DNA of 29,549 nt from Chara braunii (taxonomy: Eukaryota; Streptophyta; Charophyceae; Charales; Characeae): contig BFEA01000050.1 in assembly GCA_003427395.1 (NCBI GenBank), positions 4,061,082 to 4,090,630 of the forward strand. Reading direction: 5' to 3'. Below the pieces are notes generated by a model. The model made no database searches. It was not told where the DNA came from and saw only the letters and a list, made by a program, of their open reading frames with translations. Shown here one piece after another: positions 9,160 through 19,307 of the stretch; position 1 is the stretch's first letter, and each line of letters opens with the position of its first letter. The position numbers were made by a program, and so were the translations under genes.

Positions 9160-10167
9160 GTGGATTGTACCAGGAGTCCCCACACAGAGGCTCTGAGCAA
9201 CCTCTCTCAAACCTCTGAGCCCCCCCCACCCGAGGCAGGAACTGAGATACAAATGGGAGAACACAAGCTCACTTGTGATGAATGGAAATCAGCGGGCAAG
9301 GATGCACAACCCCGCCACATGAACACAAAGGGGCCAAAAAGTCTCTCCAGGGATAAAAAAGTTAAGGCCAGACTCAAGGTGATCACAAATACAATTCTGA
9401 TGGGACTGCTGGCTCAGGGGGGACAGATGACCATCCCTCCCTTACACTGGGAGAACATCAGGAGGGCTTTCATGAACACAACATCACTCACACAGCTCAT
9501 AGACGATTATGATGACCCATCGGCTATAGATTGGCGGGTAGTCGCTGCCCGAGTGAGTGACATAGTGCACGCTCTCAAAGACAAAATGAGAGAGAAAAGC
9601 CAACAGGTGGAACAATCTCAGATCTGTGAAAATGAGAGCTTGGCGATAGTCCTAACCACTAACAACACGAACGAAACAATTCAGGACTTGACCTGGGATG
9701 GAATAGTCTGGCCCACAGTAATAATTCAAGAGCTGGAAAGTGTGATTGGGGACAAACACCTGACCACGACCCTGGCAATTGCAGACAATGAGCTGGTGCT
9801 GCCACATTTGCTCAGCCCTCTGCTTCATATCAAGTCTGAATCGGCCGCAGACCTCAGGCTTTCGTTAGACCAGGCTAAGGGGGCCGAGAGACTGGGAACA
9901 AAATTAATACTGCAGGCTCATGCACAGACGAAAACGGAATCAGACCTGGAATCAGACTCAGAATCAAACTCGGACCTTAACGAAGAAGCGCAAGAATCTG
10001 ACTCCGAACCGGATGACAGTTCGACCTCGGAGTTCAAATGGGACATACTAGACCTCGGAGTACGCACCTACGAAGGCCAGCAACAACTACGACTGGAGGG
10101 GGGTAATTCTGCTCAGACCTGGCTTGACGTTCCTCTCACGCACAAACAACACCTTGGGGAGCAGTAA
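9160..10167 (+). pseudogene. LINE B ORF1-region protein with acidic tail (335 codons)
   Basis: This is the longest intact frame in the first part of LINE B. It has a basic patch (about residues 55-75, including SRDKKVKARLKV), a helical-looking middle with alternating hydrophobic residues, and a strongly acidic Ser/Asp/Glu stretch (about 9934-10035, with SDLNEEAQESDSEPDDSS). No zinc knuckle or DUF4283-like core is visible, unlike LINE A ORF1. It lies before ORF2 and the same phase continues past TAA 10165-10167. It may be the C-terminal part of a long ORF1, or a separate product of this LINE lineage. The function is not recognised and the start is arbitrary. Confidence 0.4.
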
Positions 10168-10766
10168 CTTGGTAAGACAGGTCAGGACCTAAGGGATTAT
10201 CCATCTAAAGAGGTGCTGATCAAAGATCATTTGAATACCCTTAGTAGAACCTCTCCATCCCTCCAAATAGTGTGGTCAGCAGGTGTTGTCATGCTGCCCA
10301 TTAGAAGGAAGGCTGAGGGGGCAGCCTGGCAATTGGGCCTCCGTCCCAACCTGCAGCGGGTCCCAAACCTAGCAGGCAAATCTTACTCAGAGGAACCCCA
10401 GCAGGGTCTCACACTGCTGGGCTGGAGAGGACAAACCATCACAAGAAATATGCTAAAGAGCCACGCTCAACAAAATGGAGAAAGGAATGCCATCGGGACC
10501 GTTTTCTGCAAGACATTCCCTTCCCTACAGGAGTAACTCCCATCCTCCTATTGTTCCCTGATGCTGAACAGACCCAGCATGGGGACTACCATCTGCAGTG
10601 GATGACGCACCAACAACTCAGAAGCATGCCAACGGCCAGATTGAGGTCCAGCAATACCTGGACATTGGAGGAACAGATCCTCTTTCTGACAATTCTCCTT
10701 CATGAAGAGGATTATCAGCAATGGGACGACCCCCCATTTGTCAGACACTTCCAGTCAGGGGAGTGA
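10168..10766 (+). pseudogene. LINE B segment between ORF1 region and ORF2, frameshifted
   Basis: The phase of the preceding frame stays open after TAA 10165-10167 to TAA 10534-10536. Before that stop, another phase becomes readable: FLQDIPFPTGVTPILLLFPD (about 10503-10562) and on to TGA 10764-10766. The overlap points to one frameshift near 10450-10500. Composition is hydrophilic with an acidic end (LLHEEDYQQWDDPPF). No domain is recognised. It ends 13 bases before the endonuclease frame. Confidence 0.35.
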
Positions 10767-10778
10767 ACCCCTAACCCT

Positions 10779-11765
10779 GTGCAGCTACAGGGCGAACAAA
10801 CCTCACATGACTCATTAACACAAAACTGCGCTCCGGTGACTAATGGTCCTCCTCATCCGCCTCATCTGCCTCACCCACCGAGGTGCCCTAGCCCTCCTCG
10901 ACTGGCTCCGCCGCTCAGAATGCAGCCAATGTGGGCTAAAAAGATACTGGAGGCAGATCTGGACATCAGGTCGATAAACGTCAACGGACTGGCACAACCT
11001 AATGAGCAAAAAAGAAAGGCAATATGGAATTTGATGACACGAGACACGAGGGGTAACTGGCCAGATGTGATTGCAGTACAAGAGACTCATCTGACTGACT
11101 CACCAACACATCAAGCAAGGGCGAGCCAGGTCTGGCCCTACACCTCCTACCCAGCTCCGGCCAGAGCTGCAACATCTACGGGTGTTGCCTTGTGGCTCCA
11201 CCCCATCTCTAGATTGATACCTGAGAGGGAAGATTGCGATCGGGCGGAAGGACGATGGGCATGGCTGAAAGCCACGCTAGGATCAGACTCACTGTACCTG
11301 GTGTGCATTTATGCACCCAATGATCCGCTGCAAAGAGCTGCCTTTTTTGGTTCGCTGCAACAGTCGCTGCCTCGGGATGCTCCTATCATAATGATGGGGG
11401 ACTTCAATACAACGCCAGAACCACTTATGAACCGAAGATCCACCTCCCAAAATATCCGACAAAACCAGGAGAACAACGGTCCTGATGTTACAGCCCTGGG
11501 ACACATGATGGCGGACCCGTGCCTCACGGACTCTTACAGACAACAAAACCTTACCAAGAGGGCCTATACATGCGTGAGATCGAGAGGGGACAAAGGTATA
11601 GCTAATTCTAGGATTGACCTCTGCCTGATTTCAGATGAAATATCTGGTCTACTTACGGTAGCAAACATTTGCCCCATCTCAGCATGCCAGTCCTTCGACC
11701 ACCGAATGAAAATAGTGGGACTATCTTACCACTCTCACATTGTGAGAGACCCGTTTTTTTTTTAA
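10779..11765 (+). pseudogene. LINE B ORF2 part 1: APE-type endonuclease domain
   Basis: The 328-codon frame starts with a Pro-rich leader (about 50 residues) and then an exonuclease-endonuclease-phosphatase fold. Visible motifs are SINVNGL (N67), VQETHL (E102), YAPN (178-181), GDFN (D208, N210), NSRID (S277, D280) and a terminal FDHR (D307, H308). These are the metal-binding and catalytic positions of LINE endonucleases, which nick the target DNA to prime reverse transcription. All key residues appear to be kept. An in-frame TAA (11763-11765) after a T run cuts ORF2 here; the same phase continues with LNTSLLK, the usual block after the endonuclease. The true ORF2 start may be upstream or downstream of this ATG. 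Confidence 0.8.
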
Positions 11766-12311
11766 CTGAATACCTCCCTCCTGAAACTTGCCTCCTTTGA
11801 GAACCTCATCAAAGACTTTTGGGCATACTGGACCACACAGAAACCAAACGATGGTAGGTTGGTCCAATGGTTTAATGAGGGTATAGCACAACTCAGGGAA
11901 AGAGTCAAAAAGTACTCAATTAAACAGACAAGGGACATAAAGATAAACATTGACAGACTATTGCTCCAGTTAGAAGAATGGGACGCCCATCTCATGGACA
12001 ACCCAATGGACATAGAAACCTATAATGCACTACAAAGAGCACGAGTTCAGTTACAAGAATATTACGATAACCAGACACAAAAATGGAGGATACAAGCCCG
12101 GATCACCAAAGATGCAGCTGATGGGATGATCACCAGGACGTTCTTATGGAAAGCGAAGGCTAAAACCAGACAGAACACAGCCCCATCCCTGAGGCACCCA
12201 TTTGACAATAGGCAGCCAACGACAACTAACACTTACAAAATTGCAGAATATGTCTCATCCTACTATCAAAGGCTCTTTACATATGAAGCTAGACAGAGAC
12301 CACCCGATGAC
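11766..12311 (+). pseudogene. LINE B ORF2 part 2: linker between endonuclease and RT
   Basis: This runs in the same phase as the endonuclease, between TAA 11763-11765 and TGA 12312-12314. It opens with LNTSLLK (about 11766-11786), the conserved block after the endonuclease in L1-type ORF2. A charged, mostly helical region follows (WFNEGIAQLRERVKKYS, then ALQRARVQLQEYYDNQTQKW), likely coiled-coil. It ends with YVSSYYQRLFTYE, the usual lead-in to the RT domain. Confidence 0.65.
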
Positions 12312-12314
12312 TGA

Positions 12315-13159
12315 CAAGGGGCCTGTGACACTCTCCTCAATGCCCTCCCATCAATGCTCTCAACACAGCAACGGGAAGCAATGGAGACACCGATGACGCA
12401 AGAGGATATGCTACAGGCCCTACGAGACATGGAGGACGAAAAAACGCCAGGTCTAGACTCTTTCCCAAAGGAGTTTTGGCTTCAATTATGGGGTATATTC
12501 CAGATGATTTTTTCCAATATGTTAATGCAATCTTTAGAGAAGAGACCTTTGGGGATATGATTGGTCAAGGGGTCGCAACACTTATATACAAGAAGGGGGA
12601 CAAGAAAAAGATCCGTAACTACAGACCTATTACTCTGCTACCTGTCCCGTATAAAATTGTAGCAAAAGTGTGGGCTAGTAGACTCTTACCAACCCTCTCA
12701 CACCTCATCCACCCAAACCAGTCAGGATTCATGCCCCTCATAAACATCCAAGATAACATCCTACTTGTAAATGAGACCATCAGATATGCTAAACAACGAC
12801 AGGTAGATGCAACTATACTCTTCATTGATTTTGAAAAAGCATACGACCATGTCGACTGGGACTTTCTTAAGATGTGCCTAAATAAAATGAATTTGGGGCC
12901 CATATTCCAGAAATGGGTAAACATTTTCCATAGAACAACCTCCACCAATGTGATGATGAATGGGCACCTTGCACCCCCGATACGCTTGCAGAGATCAGTG
13001 AGACAGGGAGACCCCATTGCGCCAATGCTTTTTGTTTTTATCATGGAAGCACTGACGGCAATGATCCGAGCAAACCCGGCGATTCAAAGGATCGAGGTAA
13101 AGGAAATACCTTCCCACCTCATCCCGATCACATCCATCTTCGGGATTCTTCGCAGATGA
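12315..13159 (+). pseudogene. LINE B ORF2 part 3: reverse transcriptase fingers and palm, N-terminal half
   Basis: The first piece stays in the endonuclease phase (to 12560) and includes KTPGLDSFPKEFW, the RT entry motif. The phase changes near 12490-12540, and the rest is read at 12476-13159: YKKGDKKKIRNYRPITLL, HPNQSGFM, FIDFEKAYDHVDW (motif A with the first catalytic Asp) and VRQGDPIAPMLF (motif B). This enzyme copies element RNA into DNA at the nicked target. A second frameshift near 13130 separates it from motif C. Confidence 0.85.
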
Positions 13160-13991
13160 CCTCACTGTTCTCTTCAGAGCTAACCCTGAAAGTATGAGGG
13201 CGCTTGCAGGTACGATTCACCGTTTTGAAGTGGCGGCGGACATGCAAGTCAACCGGGGAACAAAAACTAAAGGTTGGTGGCTAACTAAAAACAACAATAA
13301 CCCACCACTAGATACTATGAGAGTCGATTGGAAATCTAAGGAAACTGCCATCAGAGTGTTGGGGGTCAACCTAACAGCAACAGGCCCACCGCATGACCAC
13401 GGCGACAAATTGGTAGATCTAGCAATACAACTAATGAATGCGTGGAAGTCATCTCGCACATCACTTGTGGGTCATGCCCTCGCAATAAACAATGCCATCT
13501 TTGTGGCAATTTGGTACAAAGTGGTCTTTTGGCAGCTCACCACAACTCGGATAACAAGACTGCGACAGGCTGCATCAACTTACCTATGGCGAGGTAATCA
13601 TGAGCATATCAAATGCATCCGAAGAGTGGCGTGGGAAGTCGTCACCCAACCGCGCATCAAAGGAGGTCTCAGAATTGTCGACCCAGAGAATGAGATAGAA
13701 GTATTGCTTTTCAAATTTCTGATAAGACTACTGATTAGCAATGCCATCCCATGGGCACCATATGCCCTCATCCAAATTCAGGCCCTGGCCCAACAACCCA
13801 ATGAAGGCACGAAGCTGCACCCACTACAGTGGCTAACTAAAAATATTGGACAATCCCGGCTCCACCCCCCACTCGATCAGAGGACACACCAACATCATAA
13901 GCCAAATGAGACCTTAGGACAAAACCCCTATGGACCACGCTTTTACGACTCTGGAGGGAAAGAGGGCCAGCACAGAAAACGGTTGCGCTAA
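13140..13991 (+). pseudogene. LINE B ORF2 part 4: RT motif C, thumb and start of C-terminal tail
   Basis: This begins with FFADDLTVLF (about 13146-13175), the motif C box with both catalytic Asp residues in the form FADD. Next come MQVNRGTKTKGWW (motif D region), RVLGVNL (motif E), and the tail block YLWRGN, VAWEVVTQPRIKGGLRIVDP (about 13580-13685), which LINE A shares. An ATG-initiated reading would begin at 13194 and miss motif C, so that ATG is not a real start. The phase ends at TAA 13989-13991, while the adjoining phase picks up the next conserved block. Confidence 0.8.
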
Positions 13992-14412
13992 GATGGGAAG
14001 AGATATGGAGGCAACCTCTCTTCGGTAATCTGAATCTCCTTGACCGAACAGGCCACCCCTTCCCACTCTACACTCACTCAAAATGGATGTTGTGGGTGAA
14101 GAAGGTAGTATATAATTGGTGACCTATGGAACGACCAAACGAACTCTTGGCATACCGAACAGGAACTTCGCCCGCCAATGACCCATATCAGAAATCTTTG
14201 TGAAGGTCTACAAGAACCACAGGAAGCCATCCCATTGGCCTGGATATCAGAACTGAGAAGAGGCCCGAGGATTAGACCAAGCGACTGGGTCGTCACGCCT
14301 GAGGATTGGCCGATCCCTATGGTATTGTACAAGGTGGACAAAAAAGGTACACAATCACACAACGTCAGTTCAGGCCTATGCTCCCCAACTCCCGGGACAA
14401 AGGTGGTTCAAA
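13982..14412 (+). pseudogene. LINE B ORF2 part 5: C-terminal tail, two phases
   Basis: From 13982 one phase reads VALRWEEIWRQPLFGN, matching the EEVIRQPLFCN block of LINE A. Near 14110 the phase changes, giving DLWNDQTNSWHTEQELRPPMTHIRNLCEGLQ (about 14122-14214). This aligns with HIWEEKENRWKTIEELRAHL in LINE A. Conservation of these otherwise unnamed blocks in both elements shows that the sequence was under protein-level constraint before it broke. No catalytic motif is expected in this part. Confidence 0.65.
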
Positions 14413-15432
14413 TTGCTCAGAGAAGACAACCTGGACCGCCAGCCCTTCATGGGGCTCATAAGAGTCCGGGTCCTCAATGACAGGGAAGATGGACTGTATG
14501 CCTATGAGCCGGCGAACCCTCTCAGCCAACTGCCGTTTGACCCCCGGGAATGGGAATGGAACCAGGCAAGTGGATGTACACTTCACCTATGGCAATACAC
14601 GGTTAAAAATGGATACAGGATTGCTCGACCGAAAGCACACATATCAGACCAGATTGGACTACGATGGGACAAAGACTCTCCCCTCAAAAGAGAGGACCTA
14701 CATAGTCTCAACTGGGCCTCATATTCACGGATCCAGCCCACCAATCTGAGAGCTCTGCAATGGCAGATCATCCATAGATGCCTCCCTACTCCGGCTGGAT
14801 CACATCCAGAACGGATTTGGAAATCCGGGGAGAGCTGTCTGCACTGTGTAGTTACTGTGGAGGAACTAGATCCCCCAAAAGAAGAGTCACCTTGGAACAT
14901 TGTCTTTTAGACTGTCCAATGGTGGCCCAACTGTGGAGCTGGTGGGACGCGGCATGGCATTACCTCACAGGAACACATATTCCATGGGATATCAAAGTAA
15001 TCCTGTTGGGGCCTTACTCCACAAATGGCCCAATGGACACCCTATATGTTCAACCTGTTCACCATCACACGCCTACCAATGCTTTTGGTGGCTTGGCGAA
15101 TGAGGTGTGCACACAAACGTAAACAGCACACGTTCGGGTTTATGGAAGCACGAGCATCAATCGCGGAAACAATAACGGTCAGTACCCATGCTGCCTGGCA
15201 AGAGCTTCGAAACATGCTGACAAACGAACCGGATGCAGTCAAACGTAACGACCTCTCACACAACTTCCGCACGTTATGGTTGGATAACGAACAGAGGCTC
15301 TGTGAACTGGACCCGGACAACCATCTGCGATGGAAACAGTGGCTATTAACGGAACCCCGATGGGAACGATTGCCACGAAACCACTTCGATATCCCTTTCC
15401 AACTGACTAATTTCATCCTTGTTACAAATTAG
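14413..15432 (+). pseudogene. LINE B ORF2 part 6: C-terminus with zf-RVT motif, three phases
   Basis: Three overlapping readable pieces follow each other. At 14413-14910, YTVKNGYRI and LRALQWQIIHRCLPT correspond to YTTRIGYKL and VRSMQWLIAHVALPV in LINE A. At 14778-15040 the zf-RVT motif CSYCGGTRSPKRRVTLEHCL then LDC (14847-14915, C-x2-C and H-x4-C) is followed by W. At 15025-15432, LFTITRLPMLLVAWRMRC matches the end of LINE A. The final stop is TAG at 15430-15432. At least two frameshifts, near 14800 and 15030, separate the pieces. Confidence 0.75.
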
Positions 15433-16177
15433 CGGTCTGTATTTTCGGATCTCATGACCCCGTGAACCGTCTGCTTGACCCTGCCCTTCCTTTGCGCACT
15501 GCCCCCCCCCTCCCGCCCCCCTTTTCTACTACTCTCCCACCTTCCCCCTTCCCCCCCCTCCCCCCCCTCCGCCCTGATGCTGGTTGCCAGCCAAGCAAGG
15601 ACTCCCTCCCTCTCAAGACGAACCACGCATGAAATACGACCCCATCGATGGAGGAACAGCAAAAGGAAACATAGGCAGCGTAAGGAAGGGGCATGGAGCA
15701 TGAGGACCAGGGCTATACCCTCTCCAGTCGCAGAGCACTCGGATAATACTGGGAGACTGGGAGGGAAGGTTCAGACGGGTTTTGAGACAGAGACAACAGG
15801 GTGGAGCCACGACAGCGCCACACAGCTAAGCTGACATCCAATCTCATACTGTTACAGCACCCCATAAGAATGCAGACCAGATAGCAGCAGGCAATAGGTG
15901 GGATGACAGTCAACAGGACTCAAGGGCTCAAGGGTTTAAGGGTTGAAGGATTAGGAGACCTGCTGTAACACTTGGGCGTACCGGTAGCATAATTGGGTTG
16001 GTTAGAATTAGCCCACTGACAAATGGACTAACTACACACATGCATGTATCATAGGAACACACTCAGGAACACTCTCAACCACATTATACACAGCACTTCG
16101 TGATATGGAACAAGAAATACATGTGACAAAGCCACCACCTATACACAGCATGTGTCAACACCCTATAGTAGAACATA
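15433..16177 (+). other. Probable LINE B 3' region and unassigned sequence
   Basis: There is no coding frame of note. The part next to LINE B has a long C-rich tract. CAAGGGTTTAAGGGTTGAAGG at about 15930-15950 resembles the telomere-like words in the 3' regions at 7615 and 8104. No poly(A) marks the end of LINE B, so its 3' limit is unknown. Confidence 0.4.
15490..15578. repeat. C-rich polypyrimidine tract
   Basis: The tract is almost purely C and T on this strand, with several C runs of six to ten. The opposite strand is therefore G-run rich and could fold as a G-quadruplex. It is 60 bases past the LINE B stop. Confidence 0.7.
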
Positions 16178-16244
16178 TACAGGCATATACAGGCAAGGCA
16201 TATACAGGCATATACAGGCAAGGCATATACAGGCATATACAGGC
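16178..16244. repeat. Minisatellite of CATATACAGG units
   Basis: CATATACAGG is repeated six to seven times in a higher-order pattern of about 25 bp (two units followed by CAAGG, seen twice, then further units). It is nearly perfect. Confidence 0.85.
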
Positions 16245-16494
16245 ATACACACATCATCATATGGCATCAAGTACATAAATAGTAATGGATGGTATTCGTT
16301 AGTTAACAGGTTACAATAACAATACTGGGTCATAATAATAACACGATGAGCGACAGCTCGCTGAAGTCCACATTTAGAACAGATCTGAAGGAGGGATGAT
16401 GGGCCCTTAGTCACCTGGCCCCTCAACCATACTGACAACTCGTAATTGCATTGCTTTCGTTTCATAGCTTTCAATTCTTACATTGTACTCTACA
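16245..16494. other. Unassigned, nothing recognised
   Basis: AT-moderate sequence with no coding frame and no repeat that could be matched elsewhere in the window. Confidence 0.4.
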
Positions 16495-16590
16495 GGGACG
16501 CTGGACCCGATTTCCAGCAGGTGATGCTCCCCACCAATAGATGGAGCCTCCCCGACGGTGCTAGCGGTGTTTGCTCTTATCAGCACCCCT
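16495..16590 (+). mobile_element. SINE-like repeat, copy 2
   Basis: This matches copy 1 closely from GGGACGCTGG (16495) through the hairpin (CTGGA, 7-base loop, TCCAG) to CTTATCAGCACCCC, about 95 bp in all. After that it runs into T-rich sequence rather than a poly(A) tail, so its 3' end is lost or rearranged. Confidence 0.6.
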
Positions 16591-16935
16591 TTTTTTTTCC
16601 TTTTTTTTTTTAAATGTAGAGGGGGACCCCGGCGTCTGAAGTTGATCTTTTTTTTTTTTTTTTAAAGAGAAAAAGGCTCCAATCTAGTCGTGGGGAAGTA
16701 ATGGAAATTGAATTTTGAGGGGGGGGGGGGGGGAAAGAAAAGAAAGAATTTGAAGCAACAACTGATAGCAGTGCAATGGAAAGAATATAAAGGAACAACT
16801 GATAGAGATGTCCACGTCAACCAAAACCCAATGCTACGGAGCGCAGTCAATGGTGCAAGGATGCTGGCCAGGTTTCGCAGCAGATAATTAATTTCCCTTT
16901 TTTTTCTTTAAAAAAAAACAACGCTGCTTATGCTG

Positions 16936-16968
<33 letters not shown>
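16591..16968 (+). other. Low-complexity region ending in poly(A)
   Basis: It contains T runs (16648-16663), a run of 15 G (16719-16733), and finally 29 A residues (16940-16968) preceded by TGCTGGGTT. The poly(A) is probably a retroelement tail on the plus strand, but the element body is not identified. No coding frame. Confidence 0.45.
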
Positions 16969-16971
<3 letters not shown>

Positions 16972-17280
16972 CAGAAGTGTTTAGTGTACCAAATTTGGTC
17001 TCATTTTGAGCATTGGAATTTCCTCTGATAAGAATGTTTCCAAAAACGCCGAAAATTCTGAAAATTCGCTGAATCCAAAATGTCATTCAAGTGCACTTTT
17101 GCCTTACTGTTTCACCCTGTTTTTATTTATTTTTTTTCGTTTTTTTTAATGGTTTGTTAATATGGTGTGCACTCTATGGAATGATGCAATTTTTTGGTTA
17201 AAAAGGCCTTCTGTTTTTCTTATAAATAGCATTAAAAAAACGCTGAAATTTTGGGTCTCCGTTAACCGCCTCTCGATGAT
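16969..17280 (+). repeat. Dispersed repeat, copy 1 (second copy at 28296-28430)
   Basis: Two blocks match the later copy: GTGTACCAAATTTGGTCTCA (from about 16984) and TTATAAATAGCAT...CTCCGTTAACCGCCTCTC (17219-17274). The blocks are about 235 bp apart here and about 76 bp apart in the other copy, so one copy has an insertion or deletion. ACCAAATTTGGT is a perfect 12-base palindrome. Family unknown. Confidence 0.5.
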
Positions 17281-17319
17281 GATTATTATCATCATTATTA
17301 GTTTGTTATCATTAGATGT

Positions 17320-17360
17320 TGCTCTTCAAGGCATCGTTTGCTCTTCAAGGCATCGTTTGC
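17320..17360. repeat. 19-bp direct repeat, two units
   Basis: GCTCTTCAAGGCATCGTTT occurs twice in immediate succession. ATC/ATT-rich simple sequence flanks it on both sides. Confidence 0.8.
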
Positions 17361-17689
17361 CTTTTGCATCAGCAGGTGAGTGGGTCGTTACCATCATCCT
17401 CATTATCATTATCTTCAGGGTGCTGTCCTTCGTTATCAACAAAATCCTACAAAATCCAAGCGAATGATATTTTGGTGAGGGGGAGGGGGAGAGCTCAGCT
17501 CTGCAGGGGTTTCATTAGGCGGGTGGTGAAACCCTGGAGGGGGCATGGGCAGATTGTGAGGAATACTCTTTTCTGGGGCTGGGCATCAAATCCCAACAGG
17601 GGCAGATTAGGGTAAAGGGAGAGATAGGGGAATGGAGAGAATGGAGGAAGGAAGGGATAGGGGGGATTTTTTCTGAATCATCTCATCAT

Positions 17690-18195
17690 TAAAATCAACA
17701 TCATCATCATCATCACCTATGTTATATCATGCTTTTTGGTGTGCTGTAATTCTCGGTTGTATCTGGCATCCTTCCTTAATCAGGATATAGGATTTCAGAG
17801 ATGGTCGAATCTGGACCAATATCTACAGAGTTGCTTTGTCTTTGTCCCTGGTTTGGCGATGCCAGAACGACGCTGGCAGGAGCTGGGGCGTTGCCTTGTA
17901 ACCTGCAATTGGTAGGAGTATGAGGCCTTGTAGAGAGATCTGGGGATTTGCCGAGGGAGGAAGGCAATCCAGTGGCAAACCGGGGGGGCTGCCCTGACAA
18001 CCTATGGCGCCAAGGATAGTCTAGGTGGCGAGGACAGGTCAGCTATGGTAGACATTGGTTAGGAGGGTATTGTCTCTGAGATGTAATGACCTGGTGCAGG
18101 GAGGGCTGGGAGGGTTCTAGGATTAGGGGGCCAGAAGTGCTGTTATAGCATAGTCTTCTATATTTTCTTTATACTAATCATCATATTCATCAACG

Positions 18196-18226
<31 letters not shown>

Positions 18227-18680
18227 TAGTATCATTAGTATCATCATCTGATTAATGTTATATTAAGCTTTTTGGTGTTCTGAAATTTTGGCAGCATCTA
18301 GTCTTCTCCCACATTCGGGATATAGGACTTCTGAGATGGTTGAACCTGGACTNATATCTACTNAGTTGCTCTGTTCTGTGCCCTTGGTTTNNCGATGCCA
18401 NAACGACGCTGGCCGGAGCTGGGGCGTTGCCCTGTAACCTGTAAATGTCAGGAGTGTGAGGCCTTGTAGAGAGATCTGGGGTTTGCTGAGGGTGGAAGGC
18501 ATTCCAGTGGTGAACCGGGGGGGGCTGCAAGGAGCCGAGAAGAGATCAGCTATGGTTGACGTTGGTTAGGTTGGTTCTGTCTCTGAGGTACAATGTCCTG
18601 GTTCAGGGAGCGCTAGGAGTTGTTCTAGGATTAGGAGGCCAGAATAGCTGTTATAGCATAATCTTCTATTTTCATAACCA
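17690..18680 (+). repeat. Diverged tandem repeat, two units of about 490-500 bp
   Basis: The first unit is about 17690-18177 and the second about 18178-18680. Each starts with an ATC-rich microsatellite. Each continues through GCTTTTTGGTGT, GGATATAGGA, a GATGCCAGAACGACGCTGGC block and GAGGCCTTGTAGAGAGATCT. Each ends with CTGTTATAGCATA then TCTTCTAT. They differ by scattered substitutions. The pair lies upstream of the poly(A) at 18800, so it may be the 3' region of a retroelement. Ambiguous bases (18353, 18363, 18391, 18392, 18401) fall in the second unit. Confidence 0.75.
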
Positions 18681-18825
18681 TTTGAGGGGCGCTGAGCCCA
18701 GTCCTCAGCAGTTTCGTTTTGATCACTCCGGGCAGACTGTGAGGACCCCGGCCTCAATCTTATTATTGGTAATATCAGCCTTGGGCACGGGGCCCGGTTA
18801 AAAAAAAAAAAAAAAAAAAAAAAAA
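18681..18825 (+). other. Non-coding end with poly(A) tail
   Basis: Sequence following the tandem pair ends in GGGCCCGGTT and 26 A residues (18800-18825). It is probably the 3' terminus of a plus-strand retroelement whose coding part is not in the window. Confidence 0.5.
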
Positions 18826-18832
18826 GAAAAGG

Positions 18833-19283
18833 GCGTGGATTCAGCTCAAAGCGTCCCTGACCACCGCAACAGACCAGGTACGAAGCCAGGAGCTAATAGC
18901 AGACTTCAAGACGACATGGCTGGATCCAGACAGCAAGCTAGCCGAACTACTAAACGACGCTCAACAGTTGCGTTGGAAACCCTGGTGGCAAACAGAAAGG
19001 CAATGGCCTTCAAAGTTCGAAAGCCATTGTCAACATTCCATCACCCTGTACCTGGCCTCCCCATCACAGAGGTTCATGCCGGATGACCAGCCGCCCCACC
19101 CACATCCACCTCCGACCCCGCCACCTGCCCCCATCGCCCACCCTATCGTCCCAACCATTGCCCGGGTCACCACTGGCCAGCCAAGACTACCTAACACACC
19201 TCTTCCACTCACGCCCCCTCCAACTGCTCCCCCTCCACCTCCCCCCCTGCCTACCGCACCTCTGCCCGCCACACCATCACCCC
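18833..19283 (+). CDS. Unrecognised protein fragment with Pro-rich C-terminal part, cut by gap
   Basis: An open phase runs from the poly(A) through to the N gap. It has no ATG near its beginning, so it is 5' incomplete. It reads AWIQLKASLTTATDQ near 18833, then a Trp-rich block QQLRWKPWWQTERQWPSKF (about 18961-19017), then FMPDDQPP and a long Pro-rich run (about 19077-19283). The first part looks like folded protein (amphipathic, ELIADFKTTWLDPDSKLAELL) and the rest like a disordered linker. It sits directly after a poly(A), as LINE B does, and so may be a truncated ORF1 of another LINE. This is inference; no family is recognised. Confidence 0.4.
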
Positions 19284-19307
19284 NNNNNNNNNNNNNNNNN
19301 NNNNNNN
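19284..19307. other. Assembly gap (24 N)
   Basis: A run of 24 N. The base just before it (19283) corresponds exactly to the last base of the window (29549) in the duplicated copy. The true gap size is unknown. Confidence 0.95.

Larger units (their letters stand above)
8510..15432 (+). mobile_element. LINE B: 5'-truncated L1-like retrotransposon with endonuclease, RT and zf-RVT
   Basis: The element begins abruptly after a poly(A) tract and carries ORF1-region fragments (8510-10766), an APE-type endonuclease (10779-11762), an RT (about 12315-13991), an RT tail and a zf-RVT motif (14847-14915), ending at TAG 15430-15432. Domain order matches plant L1-clade elements. It is broken by in-frame stops (10165, 11763, 12312) and at least six changes of phase, so it is inactive. 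No poly(A) tail closes it; 15433-15955 is its likely 3' region. The 5' end lies inside the ORF1 linker, since its first 18 bases (with the preceding A) match 5907-5925 of LINE A. Confidence 0.8.

Noticed and set aside
3697-13991. Several in-frame TAA stops (4270, 6801, 10165, 11763) could suggest an alternative code with TAA as glutamine, as in some ulvophyte algae
   Set aside because: TGA also interrupts the same frames (4510, 12312) and frameshifts are frequent. Ordinary pseudogene decay explains all of them.
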